This document shows positions 59,001 through 64,000 of a DNA stretch of 64,000 nt, in pieces. The stretch comes from Elgaria multicarinata webbii (taxonomy: Eukaryota; Chordata; Lepidosauria; Squamata; Anguidae), in assembly GCF_023053635.1 (NCBI RefSeq), contig NC_086187.1, positions 29,426,501-29,490,500 of the forward strand, written 5' to 3'. Under the pieces are notes generated by a model. It saw only the letters and a list, made by a program, of their open reading frames with translations. It was not told the DNA's origin and did not search any database. A program made the translations under genes and the position numbers. Position 1 is the stretch's first letter; each line of letters opens with the position of its first letter.

Positions 59001-60947
59001 TCCTCCTGTGACATCTGGTTCTGCCAGGGAATGGGAAGGGCGGCTGCTGCTTGCTGTGCTAACCCTGGTTCTTTTGCAGAGGAAGACGAGCTGATCCTGG
59101 TTCCCCTCCACACCCCTCCCAGTGAGGCAGTGGCAGAAATCGATGCCCTCTACGACGTCTACTTGAAGATCATTGACAGATGGGGCAGCGATGTAAGCAG
59201 CAGGGCCCAGAGGGAGGGGGAGACAAGCAGCAGCTGCTTGGCCGGCCTTGACCTACGCAGGGTCACACCCTGGCGCTGGCTGGCCATGCTGGGAGTTGCA
59301 GGCCTCCCCCTCCCCCCCATCTAAACATGCGTAGAATTGCACCCTAAATCTGCTTGGAATTGTATACGGATAAAGGCAGCCATCTTGAAGCAAGACGCCT
59401 CTGTTGTGTCCTCCTGATCCTTCTCTAGCAAGAAAAAAGGGCCTTTTAAGATGCCCAGAGGGCCAGCCACGTTGGTCTGTTGCCGCAAAAGCAAGGAAGG
59501 GTCTTGTGGCACCTTGAAGGCCGGCAGAGCCAGAACAGAGCCGCTAGTCTTTATGGTGCCACAAAACGCTTCACTGGCTTAGGGTGCCGCTTGACCTCTG
59601 CCGTTTTTCTGAGTACTTATATTAAAAATAATTTTAAAAAGTATCATACCTTCTTAGCCAAAACCAAACTTTTGATCGATTAATCTTCACATGGAAATGT
59701 TGTGCCCTTAAAAAATTCTGTCACGTTTTCGTGCCGATTGGAGATGTGGCTATAGAGTGCTAAAAGGGAACGAATCTGCATGAAGCGAATGTGACGTACC
59801 ACCTATCCTACTAGCACCTGGCTGTCCACTAATGGACACACAATACTGGGCCCACGTTGGTCTTACCCAGCAGGGTACTCAGAAATGCGACGTCAGACCA
59901 GCTTGTGATCCCAGCTGACCTCCCACGGCTGGAGAGCACGCGCGGCCCTTTCGCCCTGTCACAGCGCTCTACTTGTCTCGGCAGAACATCATGTTCCTGG
60001 GGGACTTCAATGCCGACTGCAACTACGTGGGGAAAAAGGCCTGGGCCTCCATCCGCCTGCGCACCAGCGAGGTTTTCCATTGGCTCATCTCGGACACCGC
60101 GGACACCACTGTGGGACACTCCGACTGCGCCTATGACAGGTGAGGGGGGAGAGGGGGCAGCTGGCCGTGGCCAGGTGGCCGAGGAGCGAGGGCAGCCTTG
60201 GCCCCGGACGCTATCCAGCGGCCTCTCCGCCGTCCCTTCCGTGTCCTTGGAAAACTGCGCAGCGTCTGCACCGGCCTCTCCAGGATCCCCGGGATGGATC
60301 CCCAAAGAGGGCTGCTCCATCTCCGGCTTCTTGTGCCCTAGGATTGTCGTGTGTGGCTCAAAGCTGAGGAAGTGGATCGAGCCCAAGTCTGCCAAAGTGT
60401 TTGACTTCCAAAGTGCTTTCAAGCTGAGCCAAGAGGAGGTAAATCTCTCTCTCCCTCTCGGTCTCTCTCTCACGCACACACATACACACAGAGGCAGTTT
60501 AAGTCATTGGATTAAAGCGCTTTTCCAGCTTTCTAATTCATGCATTTTCTGAACAATCTTGCATATTAATTGACTGCTGGAAAAACAAAAAGGAGCCTGT
60601 TTACAACTAAATAAGGCTTTTAAATTGCCTGGGAGCATCCTCCAAACCCTCCGGCTCGAAAAGCAGGTTTTAAGCCAATGTGTTTCAAAGAGGATCGTGG
60701 TTTTAGTTTAAAGAGGTGATGTAGACCTTAACATGTTTAATGCAGACAAAATCGAGTTGAGCCAGGCGCAGTCTCAGACGGAGTTCAATGGAGCTCACTC
60801 CCAGGCAAGAGGATTCAGGCTGGCCGCCTTTGCCCATGCAAAGGAAAAAGGAAGAGGCCCTGCTCTGAGCCCCCGTTCCCTTCTTCCTTGCAGGCTCTGG
60901 CCGTCAGCGACCATTTCCCCGTGGAGGTGACGCTGAAGTCTCGCTGA
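56014..60947 (+). CDS. DNASE1L2: Deoxyribonuclease I-like 2, secreted
   Basis: A DNase I family endonuclease; in mammals DNASE1L2 degrades DNA in cornifying skin cells. Eight coding exons: 56014-56151, 56376-56464, 56928-57011, 58374-58474, 59080-59192, 59985-60139, 60342-60438 and 60894-60947; 276 codons. Exon lengths 89, 84, 113, 155 and 97 equal those of DNASE1 upstream. A signal peptide of about 20 residues precedes LRICAFN. The catalytic set is intact: E in NYKEMY, H in VPLHTPP, GDFNADC, D in CAYDR, H in SDHFPVE. The two-cysteine loop of DNASE1 is replaced by KYQYPNKDNAFSRAPF, as in DNASE1L2, and DTADTTVGHSDCAYDR is close to human DNASE1L2. The proline-rich insert of mammalian DNASE1L2 is absent (SASDSKEDE instead). 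ECI1 lies next door, as in mammals. Intron 3 has an L2-like LINE and a SINE. Confidence 0.92.
57076..57960 (-). mobile_element. L2-like LINE, 3' part with RT C-terminus
   Basis: The - strand gives HSLGVLLDPELSLAAQVNSV, KSTFYQLRLIYQLRPYLDRD, then after a gap KERLLPYVPARTLRSS, RRRAFSAVAPWLWNELP and FRRQLNTFLF, the conserved end of an L2/CR1-superclade ORF. The frame is broken once or twice. The 3' tail ends in ggcggtataaaaatg and (TAAA)n at 57076. Inserted in DNASE1L2 intron 3. Confidence 0.85.
58005..58215 (+). repeat. tRNA-derived SINE
   Basis: A-box gtggctcagtggctgagc, anticodon region catctgctttgcactcagg (tRNA-Ala-like TGC), a decayed B-box, then ggagaggc... and tgctggagagccatggtgg, gctgacccagcc. 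Abuts the 5' end of the L2-like fragment. Confidence 0.7.
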
Positions 60948-61691
60948 CGCAACTTCCCAGCCCTGCTACACCTTCCCCCCCGCAGGGCAGGCTGCGGGCA
61001 CCTCTTGCTGCAGCAGCAAGGCCTGCCACTGCTGTGCAGGATCCCACCTCGCGACTGCATGGCCAGACCGTTGGGTGCGTCATCCATGGACTGAAGCAGC
61101 CGGCTTGCTCCCCATCACCAGGCCATGTGCACTTCCAGGCCAGCACTGCCTATTCCGGGGGTCTCCAACCTGGTGCCCACCGGGCTTTTTGCGCCTCAGT
61201 TTACATTTTATCTTTTCAGCGGTTTTAAAATTAGGATTACTTTTACACGGGGAGGCTGACATGCTGCAAAGCAACACACCAGCCTCCAGGGCCATCTTCA
61301 TTTCCCAGCATGCCTCTGGGCCCTTCCCAGCATTCTTGGCCAAGTGACGGGTCTCTGAGCCGCCTTCCTTTGCTTTCTGTGAAACGGGTGTCCAAAATTG
61401 TGGCTCTGTGTTTTGGAGCTCAGAACCACCCCGCCCCCCTCCTTTGCCACAGGCTGAGGCTCTTGGGCAAAGCACTGTTGTTTCGGCCTTCCAGGAAACG
61501 GCGGGGCGGGGCGGGGCGGCCACTCGAACTGTGAGCACCCCCACAACGCCTTCTTCTCAGCATTCCAGTAGTGCTCCTCTTTCAGCCTAACCTACCTCAT
61601 GTGGTTGTTGCACAGATAAAATGGTGGGTGAGTGAGTGGGTGGAACCACGCACACAGCCCTTGCAGGAAGTCATGCGACGTAGGCAGAGAT

Positions 61692-61697
61692 AATAAA
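61692..61697 (+). terminator. DNASE1L2: DNASE1L2 poly(A) signal AATAAA
   Basis: AATAAA 745 bases after the DNASE1L2 stop, with a second near-match (ATAAAT) eight bases on. No canonical signal occurs earlier. Confidence 0.5.
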
Positions 61698-61719
61698 TGC
61701 ATAAATGAAACCGCCCAGG

Positions 61720-62830
61720 CTCCTGTCTTGAAAGATAAAACCACCCACCTGGGCTCAGGTCAACCCAGAATACGCCAGAAGTTTAATGGGCCACAAGCAG
61801 AGAGCAGATGCCCTGCAGAACAAATAGACTTTGATGGGATCAAGTAAGTGAGTCAAGCTGCAAGGGAAGGCCAATTTTGTCTCCTACAAGTGAGCGGCCA
61901 ATCTGATCAAAACGAAGGTGCAGCTTCACAGGCACACAGGATCGTAGCTCCGGAGTTCCAAGTGTCTAGAGGAAGGGGGCCGAGAGGGATCCCTAAGCAG
62001 GACGGAACTGGGGCCCTCGCTGGCTGGGCTTTCCCCTATCCCAGGGCTGGATGGAGCAAGATGCCGCCCCAGAGCCTGACGGAGCCTCTGGCCGGCCAGT
62101 ATCACCCAAAGGCGGGTTCCTGGGTGGCCCAGGCTCATCTGGACGGCACCTGGCTCCGGGTCCTGGGCCCCCGGCCATTTCAGCTTCTACATTAGAGGCA
62201 AGAGGCGGGGCGGCTGCCCCACTGAATGCGGGAAGGCCCCTTCTCTTATTCTACCAAGCAGCTGCTTGTGCCCAAACTCAAGTCCCAATTTAAACCAGCA
62301 GCCTGCGCAGTACGGGACACAAGAGCCTCCCCCAACTGAGTGCCCTCCAGATGTGTAAATTGCAACTCCCAGGGGTACTCCACCACATCTGGAGGGCACC
62401 AGCTTGGGGGAGGCTGCTGTAGAAGAAGATGTCAATGGCTGCAGACGGCGGGCTCCCTTGGGTGCCGATGAGGAGGCCGGGCTCCACCACGGACTCCTCT
62501 GAACTAGTGATGGAGACACGCTTTGCCAGCGAGGCCTGCCTGCCAAGCGGCCACCTTTGGGCCTGCCACCTGCGCCTGGCTCTGCCATGCCATGTGCTGC
62601 CATGCCCCCTCCCCCTGCAGTGCTGAGCAGGCACGCATGGTGCTCTCCCAGCCGCCAGAAGCAACCGGGGATGGCGCAGGGTGACCGCGACGGCAGGAGT
62701 GGGGAAGGGGCCCAAGGAGGCCAGTTGCGCAGGGGTGGGGGTGGGGCGTCCTCAGTGGGCCTGGCTCAGCGAGGAATCAGGGCCTGCCGGAGCAGGAAGA
62801 AGCAGCTGATGCTGCGGACAGCAGGAGACG
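61720..62830. other. Intergenic space between the converging DNASE1L2 and ECI1
   Basis: No gene recognised. It holds the foldback copy at 62322-62416. Confidence 0.6.
62322..62416. repeat. Foldback element, compact copy
   Basis: Left arm cctcccccaactgagtgccc-tccagatgtg, right arm cacatctggagggcacc-agcttgggggagg; arms of about 33 bases with a very short centre (taaattgcaactcccagggg). Member of the 35347 family. Confidence 0.75.
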
Positions 62831-62847
62831 AGCAGCTGTTCGAACCA

Positions 62848-62853
62848 TTTATT
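62848..62853 (-). terminator. ECI1: ECI1 poly(A) signal AATAAA
   Basis: AATAAA on the - strand 260 bases after the ECI1 stop. Confidence 0.65.
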
Positions 62854-63112
62854 GGAAGTTCACATTTTGCAAAGTCCAGCTTTTCCTGGACAGAGCAGGG
62901 ATCCTGGAGGATCCAGGAGGCACAGACGGGGGCAGCACGGAGCCGCCTCCCCCCTAGCCTCCCCAGCCACCCCTCCGCTTCAGTAGCCAAAACAACAATG
63001 GGGCGCTGCGTGCAAAAGGCACCGGAGGCGGCAGGACCCACGGGGGCCACTGGCCGAGACCAGGAGCAGCAACCCCCCCCGGAGCCTGGAGCCCCCCCTC
63101 CCCGCCCCCCGC

Positions 63113-63814
63113 TCAGGCTTTCCTGTGTTTCAGCCGCTCCATGTACCCCTGCAGGGACTTCTGGATGGCGTCCCGGGAGACGAAGCGCACAAAGTTCTGG
63201 ATGTCGGCCTCGCGATGCGCCAGCAGCCGGTCCACGGTGGGCTTCCGCATGAGGGATTTGGAGAGCTGGCGGGCATGGTCTAGGGCACCAAGGACAGGCA
63301 GTGCGTTGGATCCAGACCCCTGCCTGGCCCGCTTTCAGAGAGGAGCGGGGCAGGCCGGGGCTCTCCCCACCAGTACCTGCCTCGGCTGGAGACCCCTCCC
63401 TCAATACACCCCCTCTAGGGCTGGGAGAGTTGAAGGCGGCAGAGGCCGGGGCTCTAGGGGGCAGCCCAGCCTCCCCAAACCTGGTGCCTGCCAATGTTTT
63501 GGACTACTACGCCCACGATTCCTGGCTACTGCCATGCTGTCTGGGGCTGATGGGTGTTGCAGTCCAAAAACACCTGGAGGGCACCGTGCTGGCTGCCTCC
63601 TTGGGGCCCGGGGGCTTGTCGGGTGCTGGCCTCACCTGGAATGGCCAGCCACTGGGCCATCGCCTCGGCAGCCACGGCCTGCACCTTCCCTTCAGGCACC
63701 ACCTCGTCCACGAGGCCAACTCTCAGGGCATCCGGGGGAGGGTAGAGGAGCCCCAGCTGCAGGGATCGCTCCGTGGCCCGGTGGCCCACCGTGTTCACCA
63801 TGGTGTCTTTAAAC
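63113..63814 (-). CDS. ECI1: Enoyl-CoA delta isomerase 1, mitochondrial (last two exons)
   Basis: ECI1 shifts 3-enoyl-CoA double bonds to the 2-trans position during beta-oxidation of unsaturated fatty acids in the mitochondrial matrix. Two exons are in the window: 63814-63636 and 63279-63113, joined in phase through the split codon of IPDHARQL, 114 codons plus TGA. The first has FKDTMVNTVGHRATERSLQL and VGLVDEVVPEGKVQ, the second has READIQNFVRFVSRDAIQKS and YMERLKHRKA. These match the C-terminal helices that mediate trimer packing in the crotonase fold. The oxyanion loop and catalytic glutamate exons lie beyond the right edge. It converges on DNASE1L2. A foldback element lies in the intron. 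Confidence 0.94.
63468..63600. repeat. Foldback element in the last ECI1 intron
   Basis: Left arm cctccccaaacctggtgcct, right arm ccaaaaacacctggagggcacc; centre with gattcctggctactgccatg. Member of the 35347 family. Confidence 0.7.
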
Positions 63815-63849
63815 CTGCCAGCAAAGGAGACACCGTCAGGCAGGGGGCA

Positions 63850-63918
63850 CCAAACGACAGCATGCTGGGAGTTGTAGTCCAAGACATCTGGAGGCCACCG
63901 GATTGGGGAAGGCGAGCG
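63850..63918. repeat. Half foldback element in an ECI1 intron
   Basis: gcatgctgggagttgtagtc and caagacatctggaggccacc then ggattggggaagg, the right half of the 35347 family. Confidence 0.65.
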
Positions 63919-64000
63919 ACAGGCTGGCGAGCAAAACAAGGGCCGGGGCGTGTCTGCTCACAGAAGCCTCCGAACCAGCTATGGGCAGTGCCCCTCACAC

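Noticed and set aside
56014-60947. Identification of the second DNase as DNASE1L3 or DNASE1L1
   Set aside because: It lacks the basic C-terminal extension of DNASE1L3 and the tail of DNASE1L1, and its neighbour ECI1 and the TADTTVGHSDCAYD block fit DNASE1L2.

Overview
The window looks like nuclear DNA of a squamate reptile (lizard or snake), probably a GC-rich microchromosome. The genes are vertebrate, with short GT-AG exons and CpG-island promoters. The repeats are L2-like and CR1-like LINEs, an RTE-BovB fragment, a truncated L1, tRNA-headed SINEs and many small foldback elements. The order MGRN1, NAA60, INTS15, DNASE1, DNASE1L2, ECI1 mixes genes that lie on human 16p13.3 and 7p22, which I recall share chicken chromosome 14. 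Species and chromosome are inference.

Left part (1-13.9 kb): the 3' two thirds of MGRN1 (+ strand, ten exons, 229-6907), an E3 ubiquitin ligase with intact RING and PSAP motifs. It converges on a two-exon forkhead gene of the FOXJ1 family (- strand, 10112-11641). In human, FOXJ1 sits beside RNF157, the MGRN1 paralogue, so this gene is best read as the FOXJ1 ohnologue that stayed beside MGRN1.

Middle (13.9-37.1 kb): NAA60 (- strand, coding 17177-20813, five coding exons, 242 codons) has a long first intron full of LINE pieces and a CpG-island promoter near 28.2-28.6 kb. Its last intron carries U12-type AT-AC signals. INTS15 (- strand, 31112-36532, six exons, 445 codons) follows with its own CpG-island promoter.

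Right part (37.1-64 kb): two complete, intact secreted DNase I family genes stand head to tail on the + strand, DNASE1 (42248-47897, 281 aa) and DNASE1L2 (56014-60947, 276 aa). Five matching internal exons have identical lengths, as expected of an old tandem duplication. ECI1 (mitochondrial enoyl-CoA isomerase, - strand) enters from the right edge with its last two exons and converges on DNASE1L2.

The gene products do not form one pathway; the grouping is conserved vertebrate synteny. I recognised no retrovirus, LTR element, Polinton, CRISPR array or intact tRNA/rRNA gene. All reading was by eye, so family names of repeats are approximate.
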